Assembly (NCBI RefSeq): GCF_035317345.1
Contig: NZ_JAYKTU010000003.1
Reading direction: 5' to 3' (one strand)
DNA: 64,000 bases
Origin: Cellvibrio fontiphilus
GTDB taxonomy: Bacteria > Pseudomonadota > Gammaproteobacteria > Pseudomonadales > Cellvibrionaceae
In this document: piece after piece, positions 1 through 8,982 of the stretch
How positions within the stretch are numbered: position 1 is the stretch's first letter
How the letters are laid out: every line of letters starts with the position of its first letter
The notes under the pieces: model-generated
What the model was told of the DNA's origin: nothing
Databases searched by the model: none
Seen by the model: only the letters and a program-made list of their open reading frames with translations
Position numbers and translations under genes: made by a program

Positions 1-436
1 GCCCCAGAGTGGTTAATTCAGCAGTCATGGTGGTAAACAATTGCTCAAGTTGCCGCTCGCTGATCAGGCGTGGATATTTTTCCGGCAACAACATCAACGC
101 ATTTTGCCCCTCTACCACCATACGCGGCAGCTCGTTAAAAAATTTAAGCAACTGATTCCACAAAATAGGCATGATCACCAGCAGCATGGCAACCAAGGAC
201 GCCACCAACACCGAGAAGGCAATACTCACGGCCAACCAATGAGGAGTGCCCCAGGAGCGCAAACGGGTCACCATGCCCTGCATAAGAAAGGCGATAACAA
301 TAGCCGCAATCATAGGTGCAAGGACCTGCCCCATGGTCAACACGGCAATCAGGCCCGCTACCAACAGCAACAGCAACAACAACGCCTCTTCATTCGAGAA
401 ATAACGATCCAACCAGTTCTGGAAAATTTTTAGCAT
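1..436 (-). CDS. AI-2E family transporter (PerM/YhhT-like), N-terminal part
   Basis: Inner-membrane protein of the AI-2E/PerM family, read on the minus strand from an ATG at 434-436 and cut by the window edge, so only about 145 N-terminal residues are present. The visible part has a short amphipathic start (MLKIFQNWLDRYFSNEEA), a Leu-rich membrane segment, a second segment around VLAPMIAAIVIAFLMQG and a third around AVSIAFSVLVASLVAMLLV, then the soluble-looking stretch that follows the third helix in this family. Members have seven to eight helices and are proposed exporters of AI-2, sodium or other small solutes; substrate cannot be told from sequence. Divergent from the transglutaminase cluster. 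Confidence 0.8.
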   Translation of the reverse strand, partial: MLKIFQNWLDRYFSNEEALLLLLLLVAGLIAVLTMGQVLAPMIAAIVIAFLMQGMVTRLRSWGTPHWLAVSIAFSVLVASLVAMLLVIMPILWNQLLKFFNELPRMVVEGQNALMLLPEKYPRLISERQLEQLFTTMTAELTTLG

Positions 437-727
437 AACAAGTTCAACCCGGTAAAACGGCAGTCATTTGAGCCGGCAAGTATAAACAGCTTATCCGGTA
501 TAAACGGGAGTTCAGTGCACAACCAACCATACCCGCGCCGATGGTGCGGATATTGCGTAGCCTCTTGTCAGTCACTGATAACGCCCGCGTCTATCGCCCA
601 ACACAAAGGTAATACTGGCGTGGCATGATCAGCTATGGCTCATTTCCATGACCAGTGCACCCTTTGGTGCACCATCATGGCGCTTATTAAATGGCGCTTA
701 CGATTGATATGCAGGAAGGACAACTTT
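437..727. other. Divergent intergenic region
   Basis: Gene-free stretch between the divergent AI-2E transporter and the transglutaminase cluster, so promoters for both should lie here. The only structure seen is a short direct repeat GTATAAAC at 480-487 and 498-505. A good Shine-Dalgarno (AGGAAGGA, about 714-721) ends the region before the ATG at 728. No RNA gene or terminator was recognised. Confidence 0.5.
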
Positions 728-3700
728 ATGGCCATTCGCGTTGCCATTCACCACAAAACTTTTTACCGGTTTGACCGTTTAACGACGCTCTTTCCCCACG
801 TGTTGCGCCTGCGTCCGGCGCCCCATAGCCGCACCAAAATTCACAGCTATTCACTCAAAATCACTCCGGAAAAACATTTTCTCAACTGGCAACAAGACCC
901 TTTTGGCAACTTTCAGGCGCGTTTGGTATTCCCTGAACAAACCAGGGAATTGGCGATAGAGGTTGAGGTCATCGCCGACATGACCTCCATCAACCCCTTT
1001 GATTTTTTTGTGGAGGACTATGCCCAGCACATTCCCTTTCACTACGACGAACAGCTGCAGCGCGAGCTGATTCCCTATCTGGAAGTCACCGAAGCTGGCC
1101 CGCTATTGAGCGCGCGAGTCGCGGCGATTAACGCGGAAATAGCACAGCGCGAAAAACAGGATAAACCCTGGCATGTGAACGATTTTCTGGTAAGCGTAAA
1201 CCAGCAACTGCAACAGGACATAGCCTACGGCGTGCGCCTGGAGCCGGGCATCCAAAGCTGCGAGGAAACCCTCAGCCTCGCCAAAGGCTCCTGCCGCGAC
1301 AGCGCGTGGCTATTGGTACAAATTTTCCGCCATCTGGGTTATGCCGCACGTTTTGCCTCGGGTTATCTGGTGCAACTCACCGCTGATATCAAAGCACTGG
1401 ACGGCCCCAGCGGCCCGGAAAATGATTTCACCGATTTGCACGCCTGGACTGAAGTGTTTATCCCCGGCGCCGGTTGGATCGGCCTTGACCCTACCTCCGG
1501 CCTGCTCGCCACCGAAGGGCATATTCCCCTCGCCTGCACTCCCGACCCGATTTCTGCTGCGCCCATCACCGGTGCCACCAGCAAGTGCGAGGTGGAGTTC
1601 AGCTACAGCAATGAAGTGTTCCGTATCCTTGAAGACCCGCGCGTCACCAAGCCCTACACCGAGGAGCAGTGGGCGACGATTAATGCGCTGGGCGCGGCGG
1701 TGGATAAAGACCTGATCGAACAGGATGTGCGCCTCACCACCGGCGGCGAACCGACGTTTGTGTCCATTGACGATATGGAATCCGAGCAGTGGAATACCGG
1801 TGCACTGGGCGCTGACAAATTGCGCCTCGCCAAAGATTTATTACTGCGCATGCGCAACACCTTTGCGCCCAACGGTCTACTGCATTACGGTCAGGGCAAA
1901 TGGTACCCGGGCGAAGAAGTACCGCGCTGGGCGCTGGGCTGTTTTTGGCGAACCGATGGTGAAGCCCTGTGGAGCAACCCCGACCTGCTCGCGCGCGCCG
2001 ATAAAAACTACGGCCTCACACATCAGGATGCCAAAAAATTTGCGCAGGTCTTGTGCGAAAAAATTCGTGTGAATAGCGCGCATTTAATTCCCGCTTACGA
2101 AGATGTGCTCTATTACCTCTGGGCAGAACAACAATTGCCCGCCAATATAGATCCACTCAGCGCCGATTTAAGCGATGACCTGGAGCGCCGCCGCATCGCC
2201 AAATTATTAAACCGGGGCTTAACTACCGAAAGCGGTTACGTACTGCCCATTGAATGGAATTACACCCACCAGCGCTGGCTCACCGGCCGCTGGAAATTGC
2301 GCAGCGAACATTTGTTTTTAGTGCCGGGCGATTCACCGCTGGGGCTGCGTCTGCCGCTCAATTCGCTGGAGTTTCCGCAGCATGACTACGAGCGCTATCA
2401 ACCCGAGAGCGACCCACTCGCGCTAGACGCACCACTGGCACCCAGCGGTACACAGTTAACCGCGCTGCAGCAGAGTCGCAGCACATTGAAGCAGTCGATT
2501 CACCAAAAAATTATTGAACAAAAAACAGCGCTCGGTCTGCAGCCCGCGACAGATTTTCTGGAAGCGGGTTATGTCATTCGCACGGCCATGTGTTTTGAAG
2601 CGCGCGATGGTCGCCTGCATTTATTTTTGCCGCCGCTCACTTACCTTGAACATTACGTCGCCTTGATTGAAGCGATTGAAGATACCGCAGCTACCCTCAA
2701 TATGCCGGTGGTACTGGAAGGTTATGAACCGCCTAAAGATCATCGCCTGAAGAAATTTTTAATCACCCCGGACCCGGGTGTGATTGAAGTGAATATTCAC
2801 CCGGTGGAAACATGGCCCGAATTAGTGCGCAATACCGAAGCACTCTATGAAGACGCGCGCCAGTGTCGTTTAGGTACAGAAAAATTTATGCTCGATGGCC
2901 GTCACTCGGGCACCGGCGGTGGCAATCACATTACCTTTGGCGGTTCCACACCCGCCAACAGCCCCTTTTTGCGCCGGCCGGATTTACTGCGCAGCCTCAT
3001 CACCTTTTGGCAGCATCACCCCGGCCTTTCCTATTTATTTTCCGGATTATTTATCGGGCCAACCAGCCAATCACCACGCGTCGATGAAGGCCGCGCGGAA
3101 ATGCTCTATGAATTGGAAATCGCCTTCCAACAAATGCCCGATGGTTTGGTAGAGCAGCCCTGGTTGGTGGACAGATTGCTGCGCAATTTATTAATTGATG
3201 TCACCGGCAATACCCATCGCGCCGAATTTTGTATCGACAAACTTTATGCACCCGGTTCAGCCAGTGGTCGCCAAGGCATTCTGGAATTTCGCGGCTTTGA
3301 AATGCCACCTCACGCGCGCATGGCGCTGGTGCAAAATTTATTGCTGCGCTGTTTAATCAGCCGCTTCTGGAAAAATCCTTACAAAAAACCGCTGGTGCGT
3401 TGGGGCACCGCACTGCACGACAAATTTATGTTGCCGCATTATGTGTGGGAAGACCTGCGTGATGTGGTGAGGGATTTAAACGAACATGGCTACCCCTTCC
3501 AATTAGAATGGCTCGCGCCCTTTGAAGAATTTCGTTTCCCGCATTATGGCCGCGTACAGCTGGACGATATTCAAATTGAATTGCGCTGGGCGATTGAACC
3601 CTGGCACGTACTGGGCGAAGAAATCAGCAGTTTTGGCACCTCGCGCTATGTGGATTCCTCACTGGAGCGCTTGCAAGTCAAGGTGACGGGGCTAACACCG

Positions 3701-4138
3701 GGGCGTTATATTCTCGCGTGTAATGGCCGCCGTGTGTGTTTAAACCCCACCGGAAAACAGGGTGAATTTGTGGGTGGTGTACGCTATCGCGCCTGGCAGC
3801 CGCCCTCGGCCTTGCACCCCACCATTGGTATTCATGCACCGCTGGTGTTCGATTTAATCGACAGCTGGAATGGTAAAAGCATTGGCGGCTGCAGCTATCA
3901 CGTCAGTCATCCCGGCGGGCGCAGTTACGAGCGCTTCCCGGTCAATGCCAACGAAGCAGAATCGCGCCGCGGCAATCGCTTTTTTGATATCAACTACACA
4001 CCGGGCGCCCTGCCGATTACACCCGCAGGAAAAATATTGCGCGAATTTTTTGCACACCAACATCCACCGCGCCCTATGGCACCACCCGCAGAAGAGCCGG
4101 CAGATGAATACCCGCATACATTGGATTTACGCAAGTAA
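728..4138 (+). CDS. Transglutaminase-like / DUF2126 protein
   Basis: Large (1136 aa) two-part cytosolic protein with no signal peptide. Residues about 1-90 match the bacterial transglutaminase-like N-terminal domain. The transglutaminase core follows with a visible triad: Cys189 (GSCRDSAWLL), His238 (DLHAWTEV) and Asp254 (GLDPTSG). From about residue 330 to the end it is DUF2126, with conserved blocks LTTGGEPTFVS, VIEVNIHPVETWPELV, HSGTGGGNHITFGG and SPRVDEGRAEM; the E-x-N and GGGNH patterns resemble glutamine-synthetase-like amide ligases, which is inference. The ATG at 728 is chosen because AGGAAGGA precedes it; an in-frame start at 635 lacks a ribosome site and family similarity. First gene of a cluster with the ATP-grasp/alpha-E protein and a second transglutaminase. 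Probably acts on peptides or amides; substrate unknown. Confidence 0.88.
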   Translation: MAIRVAIHHKTFYRFDRLTTLFPHVLRLRPAPHSRTKIHSYSLKITPEKHFLNWQQDPFGNFQARLVFPEQTRELAIEVEVIADMTSINPFDFFVEDYAQHIPFHYDEQLQRELIPYLEVTEAGPLLSARVAAINAEIAQREKQDKPWHVNDFLVSVNQQLQQDIAYGVRLEPGIQSCEETLSLAKGSCRDSAWLLVQIFRHLGYAARFASGYLVQLTADIKALDGPSGPENDFTDLHAWTEVFIPGAGWIGLDPTSGLLATEGHIPLACTPDPISAAPITGATSKCEVEFSYSNEVFRILEDPRVTKPYTEEQWATINALGAAVDKDLIEQDVRLTTGGEPTFVSIDDMESEQWNTGALGADKLRLAKDLLLRMRNTFAPNGLLHYGQGKWYPGEEVPRWALGCFWRTDGEALWSNPDLLARADKNYGLTHQDAKKFAQVLCEKIRVNSAHLIPAYEDVLYYLWAEQQLPANIDPLSADLSDDLERRRIAKLLNRGLTTESGYVLPIEWNYTHQRWLTGRWKLRSEHLFLVPGDSPLGLRLPLNSLEFPQHDYERYQPESDPLALDAPLAPSGTQLTALQQSRSTLKQSIHQKIIEQKTALGLQPATDFLEAGYVIRTAMCFEARDGRLHLFLPPLTYLEHYVALIEAIEDTAATLNMPVVLEGYEPPKDHRLKKFLITPDPGVIEVNIHPVETWPELVRNTEALYEDARQCRLGTEKFMLDGRHSGTGGGNHITFGGSTPANSPFLRRPDLLRSLITFWQHHPGLSYLFSGLFIGPTSQSPRVDEGRAEMLYELEIAFQQMPDGLVEQPWLVDRLLRNLLIDVTGNTHRAEFCIDKLYAPGSASGRQGILEFRGFEMPPHARMALVQNLLLRCLISRFWKNPYKKPLVRWGTALHDKFMLPHYVWEDLRDVVRDLNEHGYPFQLEWLAPFEEFRFPHYGRVQLDDIQIELRWAIEPWHVLGEEISSFGTSRYVDSSLERLQVKVTGLTPGRYILACNGRRVCLNPTGKQGEFVGGVRYRAWQPPSALHPTIGIHAPLVFDLIDSWNGKSIGGCSYHVSHPGGRSYERFPVNANEAESRRGNRFFDINYTPGALPITPAGKILREFFAHQHPPRPMAPPAEEPADEYPHTLDLRK

Positions 4139-4198
4139 ACACACAGCAATGTGTTTACAATCCCAATAACGAAAAATGTGTGCTTGTGTGTGACCGCT

Positions 4199-6736
4199 AT
4201 GGAAAATCCGATCAATCAACCGCTGCTGCAGGATCTACACTATCCATCCCCCAACGCGGGGGTGGATGAAGCCTACGATAGCGAAGGCGGTATTCGCCCG
4301 CATTGGCGCTACCTGTTGCATAGCCTGCAAACACTGGGGGCAGAAGCGATTGAAGAGCGGCAAAAAAAAGCGCGCCGTATTTTGCGTGACGATGGCGCCA
4401 CCTACAAAATTTACGACGAGCCCAATGCCAACCAGAATTGGCAACTCAACCCTATTCCCCTGCTAATTCATAGCGAGGAATGGAACCGTATTGAAACCGC
4501 GCTGGTGGAGCGTGCGGAATTATTTAATCTACTACTGCAAGATATTTACGGTGAGCGCAGTTTGGTGCGGCGCGGCGTCATTCCACCGGAATTATTATTT
4601 TCCCATCGCGGATTTTTACGCCCCTGCCATCAAGTGAAACTGCCTGGTTCACAGCAATTAATTTTGCACGGCGTGGATTTGGTGCGCGCGCAGGATGGCC
4701 AGATGCGCGTTATGGCTGACCGCACCCAAGCGCCTTCCGGTGCGGGTTATGCGCTGGAAAATCGCACCGTGATGAACCGCGTTTTTCCCAGTTTATTCCG
4801 CGACAGCCAAGTGCATCGTTTGTCGTTATTTTTTGCGCGGCTGCGCCAACAACTGCAGGATCTAAACCCCAACGGCGGCACTGCACGTATTGTGGTGCTA
4901 ACGCCCGGCATTTATAACGAAGCTTATTTTGAACACGCCTACCTCGCTAATTATTTGGGTTTTCAATTGGTACAAGGCGGCGATTTAAGTGTGCGCAACG
5001 GCTATGTGTGGATGAAAGCGCTGGACGGTTTAAAACGTGTGGATGTGATTTTGCGCCGCGTGGATGATGTCTATTGCGACCCGGTAGAATTAAAAGGCGA
5101 CTCGCGTTTGGGTGTACCCGGTTTACTGGAAGTGGCGCGCCTCGGCCATGTCGCCATCGCCAATCCACTTGGCTCCAGTGTTTTGGAAAACCCGGCACTG
5201 CTGCGTTATTTACCCGCAATTTCACAGGCATTACTGGGGCGCGATTTGCAAATGCCCTCGGTAAAAACCTGGTGGTGTGGCAATAGCGACGACCTGGAAT
5301 ATGTGTGCAGCAATTTAAAAAACCTGTTAATTAAACCCACCTATCGTCGCCCCGGTTTATACGAAGTCTACGGCGCGGAACTGGACGATAAAAAATTACA
5401 GGCCTGGCAAAACCGTATTCGCAAAAATCCACTGCAATTTGCAGCGCAGGAATATATTGAAGGCGCACAAACTCCCACCTGGCACCAGGGCCAAATTCAC
5501 GCGCGCCCTGCGGTGTTGCGCACCTTTGCAGTAGCCAGCGAAAATTCCTACACGGTCATGTCCGGCGGCCTGACGCGTGTGAACTTGGATGGCGATAAAA
5601 AAATTATTTCCAACCAACAGGGCTCTATTTCCAAAGACACCTGGGTGCTCGCCTCGGAGCCGGAAAAACAAATGAGCCTGCGCCGGTCAGACCTCACCAG
5701 CGTCAGTGAACACAGCAGCGCACTGCCCAGCCGTGTCGTGGAAAATTTATTTTGGATGGGGCGCTACGCCGAGCGCGCAGAATCAGCATTGCGCCTATTG
5801 CGCACCGTGTTTATCCAATTAAATAAAACCGAAGCCCTGCCCGATTCAGTGACGCGCACCCTGCTCGCCGCGCTCACCCACGTCACCATGACCTACCCCG
5901 GTTTTACTGCCTGGCACGAAGCACTATTCAAACAACCGGAGCCGGAACTTATCGCCATTATTGGCGACCCACAACGCCTGGGCAGTTTGGCTAATAATAT
6001 CGTGGCGATGATGCAAGCTGCCGAACAGGTCAAAGAACAACTCTCCAGTGACACCCAACGGGTGATTAATGATATTGGCGATGAACTGGAGCAATTAAAA
6101 CATTCACTGCAACCCGGTGCGCTCTCTGCACCGGAAGAAGCGCTTGCGCCACTCATCACCACCCTGCTCGCGTTCGCCGGATTAATTCACGAGAGCATGA
6201 CACGCGGCAATGGTTGGCATTTTATGGAGATGGGGCGACGCCTGGAGCGCGCGCTGCAAATTATCGCCACCCTGCGCGCACTGCTGGTGAGCGAGCAGGA
6301 TGAAGCCGAACAGGAAACGCTGATTGAATCCTGTTTGTTGTGCAGCGAAGCGCTTATCCCTTACCGCCGCCGCTACCAGAATGGTATTCAACTGCAGCAA
6401 GCGTTGGAAATGCTCATGCTCAATCGCAACAATCCACGCTCATTGATTTATCAACTGGAAGCATTGGAACAACACTTTGCCGATTTGCCGGATGACAGCG
6501 ATCAGCTAAGCAGTGAACGCAAATTATTATTGGAAGCTACCACCGCATTAAAACTCAGTGACATTCATGTACTGGTTGTTAGCGAACACAAATTGCGCGG
6601 CGGTTTGGATCAATTGCTCGCGCGCCTGCACCATTTAATGAGTCAGGTTGCCAAAGCAATAAGCCAACGCTATTTCGATCACACCGAAGGGCCGCAGCTG
6701 TTGGTAAAAAATACCGAATGGCAAGAGCAGTTGTAG
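4199..6736 (+). CDS. Fused circularly permuted ATP-grasp / alpha-E protein
   Basis: 845 aa, two domains that are separate genes at 19702-22137 in this same window. Residues about 55-510 form a circularly permuted ATP-grasp (DUF404/DUF407 type): APSGAGYALENR, VVLTPGIYNEAYFEHAYLA, GLKRVDVILRRVDDVY, SGGLTRV and GSISKDTWVL. From about 520 to the end is an alpha-E (DUF403) helical domain starting LPSRVVENLFWMGRYAERAE. Several residues differ from the unfused paralog: VLEDN is VMADR, ESGGYGM is RRPGLYE and DLRPF is AVLRTF, so the ATP site may be altered. A GTG at 4151 is in frame, but similarity begins after the ATG at 4199; neither start has a clear ribosome site. Starts 60 bp after the upstream gene and ends 8 bp before the next, an operon. 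Confidence 0.87.
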   Translation: MENPINQPLLQDLHYPSPNAGVDEAYDSEGGIRPHWRYLLHSLQTLGAEAIEERQKKARRILRDDGATYKIYDEPNANQNWQLNPIPLLIHSEEWNRIETALVERAELFNLLLQDIYGERSLVRRGVIPPELLFSHRGFLRPCHQVKLPGSQQLILHGVDLVRAQDGQMRVMADRTQAPSGAGYALENRTVMNRVFPSLFRDSQVHRLSLFFARLRQQLQDLNPNGGTARIVVLTPGIYNEAYFEHAYLANYLGFQLVQGGDLSVRNGYVWMKALDGLKRVDVILRRVDDVYCDPVELKGDSRLGVPGLLEVARLGHVAIANPLGSSVLENPALLRYLPAISQALLGRDLQMPSVKTWWCGNSDDLEYVCSNLKNLLIKPTYRRPGLYEVYGAELDDKKLQAWQNRIRKNPLQFAAQEYIEGAQTPTWHQGQIHARPAVLRTFAVASENSYTVMSGGLTRVNLDGDKKIISNQQGSISKDTWVLASEPEKQMSLRRSDLTSVSEHSSALPSRVVENLFWMGRYAERAESALRLLRTVFIQLNKTEALPDSVTRTLLAALTHVTMTYPGFTAWHEALFKQPEPELIAIIGDPQRLGSLANNIVAMMQAAEQVKEQLSSDTQRVINDIGDELEQLKHSLQPGALSAPEEALAPLITTLLAFAGLIHESMTRGNGWHFMEMGRRLERALQIIATLRALLVSEQDEAEQETLIESCLLCSEALIPYRRRYQNGIQLQQALEMLMLNRNNPRSLIYQLEALEQHFADLPDDSDQLSSERKLLLEATTALKLSDIHVLVVSEHKLRGGLDQLLARLHHLMSQVAKAISQRYFDHTEGPQLLVKNTEWQEQL

Positions 6737-6744
6737 GAACTCAT

Positions 6745-7659
6745 ATGAACTATCGCATTCGTCACAGCACCCGCTACCAGTATGCACTGCCCGTGAGCCA
6801 CTGCTACAACCTTGCCTATGTAGTACCGCGCAATACCGACCGCCAACAGGTCGATGCCGTGGACATTCACATTTCTCCCGGCGCGACTACCCACACGCGC
6901 CACAGCGATTATTTTGGCAACCAGTTTTTACAATTCTCGATTGAAAAAGCCCACAGCGAGTTGGAAGTCTGCATCACCAGCAACATTATCATGCGCGAGC
7001 TGAGCAACAGCATTAATCTGGATTTTGGTAACCCCTGCAGCTACGTAAAATATTTATTGCAACACAGTAAAGATTGGGAAACCCTTTGCGCCCGCGAATT
7101 TATGTTGGACTCACCCATGGTGCAACAACATGCTGACCTCGCCGATTATGCCGCGAGTTCATTCAGCGACGAGCGCCCGTTTTTATCTGCAGTGCTGGAT
7201 TTAACCCAGCGCATATTTACCGACTTTAGTTACGACCCGGAATTTTCCGATATAGCAACGCCGTTGGCCGATGTGTTCAAACACAAACGCGGTGTCTGCC
7301 AGGACTTTGCTCACCTCGCTATCGGCTGCTTGCGCTCGCTCGGCTACCCGGCGCGCTACGTAAGCGGCTATTTGGAAACCCAACCCGCCCCCGGCCAACA
7401 AAAACTCATCGGCGCCGACGCCACCCACGCCTGGTTCGCCGTTTACTCCCCCGGCGAAGGCTGGTACGAATTCGACCCCACCAACAACCAACTCACCAGC
7501 GCCCAACACATCACCACCGCCTGGGGCCGCGACTACTCAGACGTAACCCCGCTCAAAGGCGTTATTTTTGGCGGCGGAATTTCACCGCAGTTGTTGGTGT
7601 CGGTGGATGTGCAAAGAATTGAAGACGATTCGTTCCATCTCGCTCCCTCAAAATCTTAA
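6745..7659 (+). CDS. Transglutaminase-like protein
   Basis: 304-aa member of the bacterial transglutaminase-like cysteine peptidase group. The N-terminal domain begins MNYRIRHSTRYQY, typical of the group, and the papain-like core keeps its triad: Cys185 (GVCQDFAHLA), His228 (DATHAWFAVY) and Asp244 (EFDPTNNQ). No signal peptide, so cytosolic. The ATG at 6745 is preceded by AGGAAC and lies 8 bp after the stop of the ATP-grasp/alpha-E gene, so the two are cotranscribed. In this family neighbourhood the enzyme is thought to cleave or transfer an amide bond made by the ATP-grasp partner; that role is predicted from gene context and not seen here. Confidence 0.88.
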   Translation: MNYRIRHSTRYQYALPVSHCYNLAYVVPRNTDRQQVDAVDIHISPGATTHTRHSDYFGNQFLQFSIEKAHSELEVCITSNIIMRELSNSINLDFGNPCSYVKYLLQHSKDWETLCAREFMLDSPMVQQHADLADYAASSFSDERPFLSAVLDLTQRIFTDFSYDPEFSDIATPLADVFKHKRGVCQDFAHLAIGCLRSLGYPARYVSGYLETQPAPGQQKLIGADATHAWFAVYSPGEGWYEFDPTNNQLTSAQHITTAWGRDYSDVTPLKGVIFGGGISPQLLVSVDVQRIEDDSFHLAPSKS

Positions 7660-7676
7660 TATTCCCCACTGCCGCA

Positions 7677-7727
7677 ATGGTCACTCGCCTTACCAAATCC
7701 ACGTATTTTGGTAACTATAGTGACCAT
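7677..7727. repeat. Nested palindrome at left edge of accessory island
   Basis: A 51-bp imperfect palindrome 17 bp after the last transglutaminase stop. Outer arms ATGGTCACT (7677-7685) and AGTGACCAT (7719-7727) pair perfectly; inner arms TTACCAAA and TTTGGTAA also pair perfectly; each arm pair is separated by a 4-nt unpaired spacer (cgcc / ctat). There is no T-run, so it is a poor terminator. It could be an operator, a recombination site, or a small repeat element. Confidence 0.7.
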
Positions 7728-7866
7728 CACAGGCGCCTCCCCTAACCTTCGTTATCTTCTGTAATTGACGTTTTTCAATGAGAAGATTAGTGTTCAGCAA
7801 CACCGTTTTTTTCTAATAGCAGTATCAAGGTAGGTTGAGGGTGAGTTTACGAACCGCAACGGATTG

Positions 7867-7894
7867 AATGACAGCTTTGTGCCCAAAGCGGACG
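7867..7894. repeat. Short hairpin element, copy 1 (pairs with 11253-11277)
   Basis: Contains GCTTTG-tgcc-CAAAGC (7874-7889), a perfect 6-bp stem, within a 28-bp block whose reverse complement (GTCCGCTTTGGGCACAAAGC...) resembles the sequence at 11253-11277. The two copies are inverted and bracket the three HEPN-like genes. Such short hairpin elements can be dispersed intergenic repeats. Confidence 0.5.
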
Positions 7895-7949
7895 TTTTAT
7901 TCATGTAAGGTCGATTAATAAACTGTTAGACAAGTACGAGTGAAAACAC

Positions 7950-8690
7950 ATGGAATTTAGCAAGAATTTTAAATCTTTTTGGTGGACGATACTGATTTTC
8001 AGCATTGGCCTATATCTTTATGGCCGCCATGAAAAGTTACTGGCTGGAGATCCCACTTGGTTCGACGCAATCGTATTTATTGTATGGGTTGCTCTTGCAA
8101 TAGGACCATTCTTTAAAGAAATGAAGCTATTTGGCTTTGAGTTTAAGCAAGAGGTAGAAAAGCTTAAGGAACATGTTTCTGGTGAGCTACAGGCAATTCG
8201 TAACACAATTCAAAATACCTCTGAAAATAAACAAACTATGAATCCGCAGTTTCTGTTTGGCTATCCGCCGCCAGCCGACTCTCAGCTACTTAACATTCAA
8301 GAGCAAATTAAAAGTACAATTCATTCTGCCATTAGTTCGTTTGGTCTTCATTCTCCTAAATCTGATGCTCACATTCTGGAAGAGCCGGCTGGAGATATAG
8401 ATCTTCTATTTAGGGCTCGCTTAGGTATCGAAAAGGAGCTTAGGAAAATATATGGATTCATTTCTGAAGGAAATTCTAGGCGGCCAGAGCCAATTTTTAG
8501 AATTGTTGAGTCACTTAACAGAGCCGAGTTACTTACGCGCGAACTTGGTCATGCTATTCGTGAAGTGTATTCCGTATGCAGTCCAGCAATTCATGGTGAG
8601 GAAATTACAAAAGCTCAAGTCGAGTTTGTGAAAAATACCGCACCTGAACTTATATCTGCATTAAAGTCTATCTCTAATAGGTATGCCTAA
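7950..8690 (+). CDS. Unrecognised two-helix membrane protein with HEPN/DUF4145-like end
   Basis: 246 aa, family not recognised. Two membrane helices near the N-terminus (around WWTILIFSIGLYLYG and DAIVFIVWVALAIGPFF) are followed by a charged probable coiled coil (EFKQEVEKLKEHVSGELQAI), then a soluble domain. The C-terminal pattern from about residue 140 (LLFRARLGIEKELRKIYGF ... REVYSVCSPAIHGEEI) resembles all-helical HEPN/DUF4145-type domains ending in a His-Gly motif, but the usual Asn before the motif is Ser here, and no catalytic Arg-x4-6-His is evident. AT-rich codon use differs from the core genes on either side. The stop codon overlaps GCCTAAC (8685-8691). Function unknown; a membrane-anchored accessory protein, perhaps defence related, is a guess. 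Confidence 0.6.
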   Translation: MEFSKNFKSFWWTILIFSIGLYLYGRHEKLLAGDPTWFDAIVFIVWVALAIGPFFKEMKLFGFEFKQEVEKLKEHVSGELQAIRNTIQNTSENKQTMNPQFLFGYPPPADSQLLNIQEQIKSTIHSAISSFGLHSPKSDAHILEEPAGDIDLLFRARLGIEKELRKIYGFISEGNSRRPEPIFRIVESLNRAELLTRELGHAIREVYSVCSPAIHGEEITKAQVEFVKNTAPELISALKSISNRYA

Positions 8691-8982
8691 CAAAATGTAA
8701 AGCATTTGAGTTTCAAGGAAGCGTCAGATTCAAGGTGTAGTCGTCCTCTGTGTGTGATCACTTAGTATAGTAATTCAAATTTGATGAAGGGTTATTCAAG
8801 AATACTGGTCTGCGCTTAATTGATGGATGTAATAGTTAGATTTCCATTAATCTTATTCCAGCTCTTGGTCGGTTGGTCTGGCCCCAAATTTTCAAACGAA
8901 AATTTCACATAAATTGTGCAAATAGAACTTAAAATAGCTTCTCACCATTACTGAGATAGCTGGCAAAATGTAGTGAGGTTAC
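8691..8982. other. AT-rich intergenic region
   Basis: About 290 bp with no convincing ORF, terminator or RNA. It includes a GTTAGAT (8835-8841). A weak ribosome site (GTGAGG) stands just before the ATG at 8983. Confidence 0.4.

Noticed and set aside
41..433. 130-codon plus-strand frame at the window start
   Set aside because: It is antisense to the AI-2E transporter, which has clear membrane helices; the frame is a His/Gln-rich shadow.
8685..8841. attC recombination site
   Set aside because: Core-like ends GCCTAAC and GTTAGAT are present, but they are not complementary beyond the core and no L-box pairing is seen; kept only as a low-interest finding.
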